Source of the DNA: Stichopus chloronotus
Lineage: Eukaryota; Echinodermata; Holothuroidea; Aspidochirotida; Stichopodidae
NCBI GenBank assembly: GCA_021234535.1
Contig: CM037832.1
Coordinates: 5,181,135-5,245,134 of the forward strand
DNA length: 64,000 nt
Reading direction: 5' to 3'
Below are positions 1 through 12,200 of the stretch, one piece after another (positions within the stretch are counted from its first letter, which is position 1; every line of letters starts with the position of its first letter). Below the pieces are notes generated by a model. It had not been told where the DNA came from and searched no databases. It worked only from the letters and a program-made list of their open reading frames with translations. Both the position numbers and the translations under genes were made by a program.

Positions 1-108
1 AAATAAGAAAACATTTGACGTAATTGTAACTAAGTTTGCAAAACAGCAGATCTGATGTTTCTTTTTAATAATCAAAATGGTTCTCGAGAACAAAACACAA
101 ACAATCAC
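1..108 (-). other. spire intron 13, left part
   Basis: Begins with the exon 13 donor (GTGATT) and runs off the window. No coding signal is seen. Confidence 0.7.
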
Positions 109-252
109 CTTTTCACTAATGACAGCCTCAAGTAACTTTGGGTTAATTCTCATGTTCTCCAGCTCTGCCTTGACCAGGACGCTTCGTATATGGACGACCT
201 CTTCGACATTCAGTGACAGATATTTACTCTTGTTGTCTGTGACTGCTCTTTC
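109..252 (-). CDS. spire: spire coding exon 13: Spir box
   Basis: 144 bp, 48 codons, phase 0/0. Acceptor CCATTTTTCTAG, donor GTGATT. It encodes [20 protein letters not shown] and then [18 protein letters not shown]. This matches the Spir box (vertebrate [19 protein letters not shown]), which together with the FYVE-like region is linked to Rab and membrane targeting. Further exons must lie left of the window. Confidence 0.93.
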
Positions 253-3200
253 CTAGAAAAATGGAAACAAAAGAAAAGAAGAGATATGATGAATCAAAGC
301 CAAGAGAAGATTCAAAAGACTTGGGGGACAAACTGTTGGCCTTAAACTTATTCACAGCATACATTAAATGAATTATAACAAGTAGTAATACAACAAGTAT
401 CAACAAGAACACCATACTGAGCTCAAGTTCAGTGGCTAGAGATGAGATAACATTTCAAATGACAACTATTTTGTGCAATTGGCTGTCTGAAGCAGTTTTT
501 TTTTTTTTTGACTCTAAGTGAAACCAAAAGGAGGATGGGCAGTCGTCACATACATTTTACGTGACTTTTTGCACTTTGATACTACAAATTGGGCATAATC
601 ATATCTCCTTAACAGGATTTTCACTAAAACATGATCCACCAGTGGCACATTCTGTCATGAAGTGCCCCAGTAGAGAGAGAAAAAAATGTTAATTTCTTAA
701 TTTTTATATCTTGATGTCCCCTAGATAATATTCATGAGTATGTGTTTTTATGACTATCCCTACCTTTGATGTAAGGAATGTTGTTATCAATGTTCACCAC
801 AACTATGAAGGTAATACTAATGGCCTACAACAACAGCTTAAGTAGAGGCATAGAACAGGTTAGAGCTATGACAGCAAATGGGCGTACACCGGGAAAGCAA
901 GACCGATCTGAATTCTGAAATGCTAATTCCAATCTCATACAACATGCCAGAGTACCCCCAAGGAGTATGGTCTAGATCCTCAGTTCTAACACCCTCTCTG
1001 TGTGACACATTTCTGACCATTGGATATCAAGTCAAATATACGTAAACTTCAAATAGAACACAACAATAGATGAAACTGAGATGAGGGGATTCAGCAGACG
1101 GGTCTATATCGCCTTGTTACTCGTAAAATGGAACCACCGCTTCAGTTGGGTCATCCAATCACATGTACTTGTCAAAGACATGCATTCTATATAAGCTCTG
1201 ACTCTATGTAGTATACATAATGTGCATGGGGAGAATCTGTGACTACGAGGGATCTGCCAGTCTAGAAATCGTTGACGATTCACACTGCTGCACATTCACG
1301 ATCCAGCAGAAAATATCTGGCGACCCACGTTCGGGTCCCACCCAAACATCTGAGAGCTTTAGTTCTAGACTATTACACTCCGTCAGTCTCGACTAGATAT
1401 CATTTCTTACGACCAAACCAAATACAGCTGGTATGTTTGCTCACAGAGAAGACATGCACTTAACTCTTGAAGGATACTGTCTTTATCATGGACAAGGGCT
1501 GACACAGTCCCGTGTATCCAATTGCATATAAAACATGCACTAAAGTATTTGAACGATACCATTTCTAGCATGGATTAGTGCTGACACAGCAGCCTGTGTA
1601 TCCACTCACACAATATATGCATGAAACTCTTTGAAACAAAGGATTCCTATCATGGCTGGCTGGCTCTGAGCTTAAAGCCACACCTTCCTCTCTAGTCTAT
1701 CTTGAAACCATCGAAGGGGTTCTTTTTGTTTTTTTGCTATTTATGAATGTGTTGCAGCTATTATTTTGGAAGACCTTTTTTTAATGAGAACAGAATATCC
1801 TGACTTACTGTCATCTGTCATGACCTGCGGCTTGTTGCAATCGCACTCTCATCTTAAAAACTTCTAATTGCCTGTGGTGGCTGCACCACAGACTTTTTGA
1901 ACTTTTGTTCATCGGTACAAGTTGCACATATGGGCAAATTAATCTGGTATTATGCAAAGATTGAGGGTTTCAACTAGTTAAGATATAAATAAAACAAAAC
2001 ATATTTCATGTTATGCTTCTCTTAAACCACATACAAGACAAAAATGCAACAAGCAATATTCCCATCTGGTGTTTACATCTTTGTGATTTAGGTTTCTCCA
2101 AACTTTTTTCCTCCTTGTCACAACATATCAACTTCACAATGTTTTTGACATCAACTACGCCTGACAGGAAAATCAATTAAGTCTGGAGAAGTGGGCACAG
2201 GAAATGAAGTTATTGAGATTGATTGTTTAACAATAATTCGACATGACACCCATACAGGGATACAACTGACTGGAGAGGGCATCTAAACAAGAGTCACTAA
2301 AAGAACTGCGCTCACAGGAGGAAAAAATGTGAAAATGGTCTCTTGCACAAAACATCAACTATTAACAAACAAAAAATTACGAAAAGAGAGCACATGAAGT
2401 TGTAAAATTTCTTAATTTTCATGGGCCAAAACAAAAAAACTATTTGAAAATTCCTTTGGATGGAAAGTTCCCAGTTAGAAGGAAAGGAATGTCATGTAAG
2501 AAGGACACATCATTAGTTACCAGAAATTCATTGGCTTACAGAAACCTGGAGTAATGTCCCATTTTTCGATCAATCTATTAGGCACATTCAAAGGGTAAGT
2601 CAATGCTGTAACTCTTGATAAGCATTTCAACAGCCGACTTACAGCATGAATAGCTGATATGAAAGAACTAAAGGAACAAAAAGTTTCGATCAATTGACTT
2701 TTTTATAACAACCTGCCCTCCTTTACTGTCCTCCAAAATATCAAATGCAAAACAGGCAAGAAGCAAGAATTGTTGACAGGCAATGTCTGCTTTTGATAAA
2801 ACTGTGAGACACATAATTAAATGAATTTAAAGTCTGCAGGCATGTGCTCCAAGGAAAATGGATTTACTTTCATCCATTTTCTACCCAGAGGGAAGAAATG
2901 TGAACTGAAAATGAAATCTTTCTCACCTCGAAAGGTTTCCACCAGGGCTCCATTTGGCAGAGGGATATACTGTGTCTTCTGGGGCTCTCCATACAGAAGT
3001 CAACAGATTGTATCTCATCAAAGCTGGACACGGATGAATGGGTGGGTGAGACGTCTGGTGCACCTTGAAAACATAATGGCAAACAGGAATGAAAAAGGTT
3101 ATTAAAATGTCATAATTATCAAAAAAGAAGCTCCAGAAAGAGACAAGAGGATACAGCTTGCTCCCTTTGTTTGTATTTCACTCCTTTTGTACTTGGTGCA

Positions 3201-6200
3201 TTGTTGCCTACTCTATAAAACAGACAAAAATGTAACATGCAATGTTGTTTTCTGTGTTTCTTTCTGCATCATCTCCCAAGTAACTTACTTCAAATATGTC
3301 TCCATGGTGATACAGGGCAATAAGTTGATGATTCAACCATCACTACCACTAAATATGACAAATTTGATGACAGATCAAAAAGAAAACAACAGCAGGGTCA
3401 AATGTCATGACAATGGAGAACCATCACTGACAGAGCTGCATGAAAAACATGATTGGATGAGCTACCAGAAAGGACAAAAATGTAGCAGTGCAAACAAGCA
3501 AAACTGTTTTTGTGACTGCTCACCTTCTAGAGAACCTGACATGCTGATGAGCTTCCTCTGAGTTTCCGCATCAAACTCGAATCCGTCGGGGCTGAGTGGT
3601 TCCTCCTCTTCAGTATCATTCTGGATGGAGAAGAATAGAAGGGAATGGTGGCACTAACACACGTCACTATGAAACTTACAAATAAGCACTTGAATGGTCA
3701 ACAATGGGATCTGTAATGAAGTGGAGCAAAATGGTTGTGTTAACACACAACTCAATCTTCAACTTAATGCAGCCACTTAACCAGTTACCATGATTGGTAT
3801 GTAGGCTTGACAAATGTATACAAAAGATGCAAACAACAAGAGAATAGAGTCTTGTTTATTTTCAAAATGGAATATTTTAAATGAGAAAGGACACATACAC
3901 TGCTAGTTGCTGTACCAGTCAATGTATAAACTACTCTAAATGCACAAAAAAAATGAGAGCATGAAATGCTATCCTTGCAAATGTGGAAGAGCAATCAATA
4001 AGTATATCCTGCAAACATTCGTAACTCGGTCGGTGGGATATGAGATTCCGGACACCTCACTTGCAGATTACTCACTTCATGCTGCATGATACATAATACA
4101 GCACTGTTCATCTAAAGGAGAGAATTAAGGAACAATTACATTAACCAAGAAGAACCCTAAGCATAATTCCAGCATATGGGCCTTCATAATATAACATCTC
4201 AAAATGAACACCCTTCGTCGACCACCATGGTTGGCATTTTATTTTTCATAAAAAAAAATAATATTGACAAAGTTCAAATTTGATTTTTATTGATTTCAAT
4301 CAAGTTTTGTACATGCAATTTCGATTTTTTTCCTTGATCTTTTATTCATACTAAACTTTTAGCAGTCCTGAAATTCCTGAAACCCATTGGAAAAACTTCC
4401 ACATCAGTGAGCTCCAAGGCTTACAGGTGAAGCTACATCATATACAAACACTTGTAATCGGGAAATTATGAGACAAAACTCCCAAACAAACCATTCCTCT
4501 GTTAATTGCAAAGGAAGTGAGGGACAGGTATTTGATTATCATAAAAGCTCCAAAGCCAGGAAGAATCCAATGAGTGCAAAGGGAATATCAGATTTATAGA
4601 TGGACTTGCTGCATGTTACTCAATGAAAAAAAAAATTCCACCCTTAAGGTCAGAGATGTGCACTGAGCAGCCCACAGGCCAAATGCCTCCTATTGTGGGA
4701 CCGGATGTAACTATTTTCAATTTGCACTAGTTGCAGCCCTTGCATTGTCTTTTGACGACAACTTGAACGTGACTTCTGGTTCAGAATATCAAGAAAACAA
4801 AGAAACAATCACCCCTTCCATGAAACAAGGGCATTTTCGTAAGAATATGATAATTGTTGGTGTTTGTTTGTTACGTTGTTAATGGCCTCTAGGTAGTTGA
4901 TTTACTGCTGTACTGGTGGTCTATCAACAACGGTTACAATATACATCTCTCACAACACGAGTACTCCATAGCCTTTTGAAACACTAATGTCGCAGGTCTC
5001 TCATGAAGGATTCTTTTCAAGTAGGTTGGTATTTTAACGTTAACACTTAGCCATTGTAAAATTGAAGAATTCACACAAAAGACAGATGCATTCTAAAATA
5101 TGGAGTACGGGTAAATATGTTTGATGAAGCAAAATGGTGGTATTAACAAACAGGCCTGAGTAAGGACACAGGGCAAGTTTCGCCAGCAAATGGCCGATAC
5201 TCCGACGACTAGATGGGCTAACACCGGGGAGGAGTAATAGAAGTGGGGGTAAAAGTGAGATGCCACCTCATATACGCCAATCTCTTCAAATGTGACCCCT
5301 TTGAGGGTTACAGCAACATGATTTGTGTTTCAAAAGGTTGCACACCCTCTGCTTTAAATGAACATTTGTGTCATGAAATATTAACAAGCCATTGTGACCA
5401 ACTAGATTGGTTACCGTCCTGATAATCTACTACAGAGGACTATCATCAGTTTGTTGTCTAAACCTTGAGCTGCATGCCTTACAGTGCAGAAAAATATAAT
5501 GCATTTAAGCTCTGAGTGTAGATTAAGAACATTTATGAGATTCTTGTATGAATACCAAGTAAAACAATTTTCTTCTCTCAAACTTTGATTTGCCAAAAAA
5601 AGGAATCACTTAGATTTGTGCCCTTTTCTCTTCAAGAATCAAATTATTAGAATAGGGTGTGGATGTTCAAAACCACATTCCAATGTTTCCAAAAGAGTTA
5701 ATTATGCAAACTTGATGATGAACCACATAGAAAAGCACTTTATGAAGTGTTACCTAGGGATTACGGAGCTCATCAATTCTGCACTGAAATGGCATTGTTC
5801 ACCAGCTACTTGTAGTGGATTATAGTACTTGACGCTCCCCTCTAACCGACAAATTAAACTCTTCCGATATTAGAAGTTCAGAAGAAGATACCATAACACA
5901 GAGTACAGTAATTCAAAGGAACGTCAGCTCACACTTTATCTTTGGAATTACGTGACCAAGGTTAATGGCATTCAAAGTGCAGTATGTTAAGATTTTTAAA
6001 TATGTCAAGCCAAAAAAGTCATCCTGCAGTGGTTGATACAACTTAAAGAAGTGTCAAGAACGGCGACAGGGTGAAAAATGTAAGACAGAGTACAATGAGA
6101 TCCAAGGGGTTGGGTAAAAGGATGAAATGTTGTAAATGCAATTATGTTAGCAACATTTGAATCAAGAAAAACCTTCCTTTTCATCAATTACAGCAAAACT

Positions 6201-9200
6201 GCAAATCTACAATTTAGTCCTTCCACAATTTAAGCCTAGGCTGAACTTAAATATTTAAGGACTATACCTCAAGTAATAAAGTCATATCATGCACATGCTG
6301 AAGCAAAAAGTCACAGTTAGTGTTTACTGGAAAGAATTGGGGAAACGGGAAGTTTTGTGTTTTACTGGAGGGTTCATTACTAGACAAATGCTGAGACTCG
6401 CATCTCAAAATCTCCATATCACCAAGACTCAGTTGAAACAATCAGAGCCTGATTCTCTGATAAATTACCATAGCAACAGGAAAGATAAACTGGTATATCC
6501 GACAAGATAATCTATCAATACAATATCCTACAATTTAGCAATCCACACAGAGACTGCAACATATTGTTTTTGATATTTTCCTGTGTGAAATGTGATTTTC
6601 GGTGCATCTGTTGATAATTATCTCAGTCTACCAATCTGTTGATCATAAATCAGTCTTACATCACATGAAAGTCTGTTGATTACAAATCAATCTTACCTCC
6701 GACTGCAATTGCAGTGGAGACCTGGCTGCATCCTAGATGGTGAAGGGGACGGGGGAGGGGGTGGGAACAGAGCCTCATGCAGCACCCATCATCCCTTACG
6801 AGTTAGCTGGAATGGTGGGAAGACTATCTAAGTGGAGCGCCACTATCACTTGGCACGGAGCATACCAGAAAAGTTTTGACAAAAATATACCTGGATCAGC
6901 AGTGATCACTCTCCCAGGCTCCCCAAGCACCCTTTCACTCTTGCAGCACTCCCGAAATATCCTCATCCTAGTCCCCACCCCGCCCCAGCCATGCCGCCAC
7001 TGATCCATTGACAAAACATCACATTTACATCAGACTGTAAGTCTGTTGATTATAAATCATACTTACAGACATACAAGTCTGTTGATTATAAGTCACATTT
7101 ACTGAACATACAAGTCTGTTGATTATCAGTTATATTTACTGAACATACAAGTCTGTTAATTATAAGTCACATTTACCGGACGTACAAGTCTGTTGATTAT
7201 AAGTCACTTTTACCAGACATACAAGTCAGTTGATTATAAGTCACAATTACCAGACATACAAGTCTGCTGAATATAAATCACATTTACCAGACATGCAAGT
7301 CTGTTGATTCTAAGTCACATTTACCAGACATAAAAGTCTGTTGATTATAAATTTCATTTACCAGACATACAAATTTATTGATTATAAATCATGTTTACCT
7401 CTGTTTCACTTGCAGACCAGCTGAAAGTGATTCCCGGCTCTATTTTCTTCTTCACAGCCTCAGGTGAGTCTAGATAACTGTAATCATACTCAGAGCCAGA
7501 GCTCGAGGAATCTTCATGATGCAAACTGGTCTTATCTTTCCTCCTTCTGGGTTTCCGATCTGCAAATGAGAAATCATTGGAAGGAATAAGCAAGTGACAC
7601 AACCACCACTCCCTAGAGGATAGCATAATGCGCAGTCTGTATTTAACTAAAACTGGGGACAACATTAACAGCCAGACATTTGGTAACTTCTTTAAATTGA
7701 TAGAACATACAGTAACTTTGAACCACAAATTTTGTGAGCCCACCTAAATGTCCAGTATAACATATTTAAGAGCTTTCCTATCAATTAATGACTTGTTTAG
7801 TCAAATTTCTTTCAGTAAAGTTGTTACTATTGATCTTTAGAACTTTAGATGGATGTATAAGGCTCACTGAGTGAGAGAGATTGGATTCACCTTCTACACC
7901 CTTTTTACCCTTACAGTACACTTTCCTATCGTCCTTGATTCACTTCACTACTCACCCTTTGGTAGAAAATGCTCTACCTAACTGGCATGTAATGTGGACA
8001 TAATTTAAAGAAGGTAAGCCAACTAAGATAAATGATTTTCTATTTTTATTCTCTGTTCTCCACAGTCAGAATCCAAATGGACAAATTTTTAACAAAAGCA
8101 ACATCCTGCAAAGATTTCAACAGAGACTAACATACCAATCAAACATTTTGCAAAATATTACATGAGTTGACAGAAAACAAATTTCAGTTTTGCGATTTTG
8201 CTTCCTCTTACTTACAAGCTTCTTGGAGCAATATTGCAATGTCAGTCATGTCCAATAATTTTGTTACCTTGGTAGCACACAGGGCAGGCCTATTCACTGA
8301 AAATACATGAGGTTTCATCTGCATATCAAACAAAGATTAATCCAAACTTTGATTGAAGCAAAGAATCTGTTCAGACTCACAATTTACATAAACAATTATT
8401 GTTCACTCAAGGTGTGCATTTCAAGCATTCCCTGCTTTTATTGGTATGGCAGTGCAAAGTAGGCTTGTCAACTGCATTCCTTAAATCGAAACTTACTAGA
8501 TAAATCGATACATTATACACTCAAACTTACTTGATATTTTTCTCTCAGAGACAGGTTTCAACTTTGGCCTGGAACGGATAGCTTTCATGACTTTTTCGTG
8601 CTGGCTTTCACCTCTCGACTGCTCTCTCTCTTCTTCTGGAACCTGCAAGAGACCGACAACTAGGGTAGTAATCAATTTTCTCAGTCCAAACCACATCTCA
8701 AAGCCCCATAAAAGGTATCCATGGTGATGAGGCAACACCTGTATGAATCAATCTCAATGACAATGAAATCAAGAAGTGAAGTTCACAACTCTTTTGAGTG
8801 GAAACAAATGCAGCGAATATAAATGGAAGTGAAGCAAAAACATACACCGATGGAACAAAGCAGAACTGGATGGCATGAAGTCAACCCTCTTCTGATCTTA
8901 AATGTTTGCCCCTTGACATGAAGAGCAAATCGACCTTGGCTGCAGCCGACTGTACAGCTACGCTGGCAGATCTTGAAACCAGTGAAGTCTCCTAACTAAC
9001 TGAGACCGTCTCATTGAAACAGAGGTTGAATTTTACACTACTAATACTGCAGGAAGCCAGTGGGCCAACAATAACATGCTGCAGACCTGCAGTTACCATT
9101 TATGACTTCCTCTGTCAGACAATAATTGCCCTAATACTTTCTCCAAATGAAGCTGTTTTAAAAATATTCAAACAAACCTTAAAAATAAATGTAAAGGGAT

Positions 9201-12200
9201 CGGCGAGTATCGCCATCGTAGATATCGCCATCAGACAGACGCTCTCAGGAAGCTATCGACAGAGGGCACCATACTGATGCCTTGATTCAATGATGTAGAA
9301 TGATTTGTTGATCAGCTCATCAACAGGTTATGGTCACCAGCTGTCTGGACAATTATAATTTATCAACAATAAACAAGAAGATTTTAAATGTAACACTATG
9401 TTGTTTACATCGTAATTGTTTTCCCATATAGAAGCTGTGTTAGGTGGTTGTTCTAAATGAAAAGCTTGTAGAGGGAAGATGTTTAATAAGCAGTGTAACT
9501 CACACACTGTATGCATAATGTCACCATCTAACCCTCTTCGGAATGTGTATGTTAGGAGAGGAACCATGGAAGGGGGAGACTCCATGCCCATCAAACATGA
9601 CTCTCCAACTATTGGATAATTGGAATATCAAAAATGTTTACTTTCATTGGAAAAATTTGGAATAATCACTTAAAACAGATCATTATTATAATATCTGCTG
9701 TAACAATCCACAATCGGCTAGAAAAGCGCTAAGACTGGCATGAGCCACTGGATGCATGAACTGCCGATTTTTAAAAGTTGTTTTTAATCAATTTACTACA
9801 TCATGGTAAGTGACTGCAAACACGAAATACATACAAAATTTCTTTATCATCTTCTTGTTAGTTGAGGACTATTGATTTGTTCCTTCATACTTAGTAAGAA
9901 TCCTTAACTCCTATTGGCCCATTACAGTCAGGATGACCATGTCTTATCTTTGGACAACTACACCTTAGATTGACAGTGTTTTGTTGTCTGCTATATTATT
10001 TCAAGAAAACAAAACAATGGTTCTTTGTCAATCCATGCACAAACATTGCTATTTTTCTCAGAATTAATTTTAAATAAAACAACGTTGTTAAAAAACCCAA
10101 CTTTTCTTTCGGTTTTGTCTTGCTCATCAAAATCTTGCAGTGTGTGAATAAAGGTTAATCAACACTCTACCTGTGCATTAAATAAAAGATAATGCACTCT
10201 CGCCCTTGTGCATTAACAACAATCATGTTATCTTCTCATTAATGCAGGGTTCAGAACTGATTAATCTGTGATTCATTTTCTCATAAACATGAAAGAAAAA
10301 TACACATTCACTCCTTCATACATCCTTATGGTTGTTTCATTTCTGGAACAGTAAGGAATCCAAGAATGTCCACGGTGCTCATGCATGCATGCAACTCAAG
10401 ACAAATGAGGAAAAGAAAACTCAAAAGTTTATTACTGGAAAATGCCAAAAAAATGCAAGCTTCTGTTTGCAAGGATCTTACTTTTTTCTCCACTCCCCCA
10501 GAAAAGAAAAAAAAAATGATGACTTCATGACTACCATACAATGCATGAACCTTTCACATGAATTTTGGTCAGCAGTACAATCATACGTCTAACAGTCTCT
10601 ATCCTTAATGTGTTGAGCACAGTCAAATATGAAACAAATTTATCACCCATTCTATCACTTGCAAGGCCTCGGATCTTACAAGCACTTTAACCAACAGCAG
10701 CCAGAAGTCAAATGACTATGAGATTCCTTGCCAATATTCATAGAAAGCAAAGGACAATACATACCAATTTTGAAGTTCAAACACCTTACTCTTTGCATGA
10801 TGCCATTTATACAAGTTTACAAACTATAATCTCACTGACTTTGAGATGACCTTTGACCTCCATAAGAAATGACAGAGCTCATCTGCTCATCAAAGTCTAC
10901 CAATGTCAACAGCTTAACAATCCAGCAACATTCAGTGGCAGAGATATGTTCCTTAATTGGTTTTTATACTTCAACCTTTAGTGACCAAAAATATCCTTTG
11001 ATCTCCATGAAAAATGGTAGGGATCATTTACTTGCAATGGACTACCATCACATTAAGTTTAAAGTTACAGCAACACTTAATTGCTGAGGTATCTGGTCTT
11101 AATAGATTTTCAGATTTTAACCTCCAGTGACCTAAAATGACCTTTGACCTCCATGCAAAATAATAGGGATTATCTACTTACAATGGAGAACCTACAATTC
11201 AAGTTTGCACTTCCAGAAACTTCCCCTTACTGAGATACCATGTGTACAAGGTTTTCATACTTTGACCTCTATTGACCTCACATGACCTTTGACATCCATA
11301 AAAAGTGGCAGAGATCATTTAATTATTAAGAGCAAGCTATGATAACTGTTTGAAGCTCCAGCAACATTTACTTGCTGAGATATATTTCTTCATAGATTTT
11401 CAGACTGTAACCTCTGGGGACGTCAAATGACCTTTGAACTCAATGAAAAAGAATAGGCATCATCTACTTAAAATGGACAACCACCACAACAAGTGTGAAG
11501 TTCCAGCAAATTTCCCTCATTGAGATATTGTGTTTATAAAGTTTTCAAACTATGACATCTGATGACCTCAAATGACCTTTGACCTACATAAAACCTGACA
11601 GAAATTATCTACTCATCATCAATGGTTACCAATGTGACATATATGAAGTTCCAGTACTATGTACTTGTTGAGATATCTTCCTTCATAGATTTTCAGACTG
11701 TAACCTCTGGTGACCTCAAATGACATTTGACCCTCATAAAAAACAATAGATCATCTAATTACAATGGACTACCTACGCACCAACTTTGAAGTTTTGGCAC
11801 CTTAATTTCCCTTCCTGAGATATTGTGTTTACAAGCCAAGGCATCACATGCACACAAACACACTCACACACACACACCATCATGACCACATACATTCCTT
11901 GCTTGCCTTCCGCAAGGAAACAAGAAACAAAAAATAATACGACATCAGAGTAAATGTTTCCTACACGTTTGGGTATGTACACTGTGTAAACATATGGTGA
12001 GGACATTACATAACCAGGTATGTTGCTAGAAGCAGAAGGGCAGTATGGGATGTTCACTGGTTTAACATGGAACCTTTTAAACCAGTGATTTATTCTGAGG
12101 AAGAATTGGTGTTTACAATGCACACTAGTATGCCTATTTTGCTCTTCCAAAATCCATAGCACCTTTAAGGAAATTTTGGTAACACACAAGATCCCAATAA

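Larger units (their letters stand above)
6605..7398 (+). repeat. 37-bp minisatellite around spire exon 10
   Basis: About ten copies between 7,020 and 7,398, with unit core AAGTCTGTTGATTATAAGTC followed by ACATTTACCAGACATAC, and three diverged copies between 6,605 and 6,696. The tract is interrupted by exon 10 and a G-rich dispersed repeat at 6,733-7,015. Read on the minus strand each unit contains GGTAAAT, which resembles a 5' splice site. Confidence 0.85.

Noticed and set aside
3187..3561. 124-codon plus-strand frame
   Set aside because: Overlaps spire exon 11 on the other strand and shows no family resemblance.
7020..7398. Regular 37-bp units resembling a CRISPR array
   Set aside because: Units are contiguous without spacers, diverged, and in an animal intron: an ordinary minisatellite.
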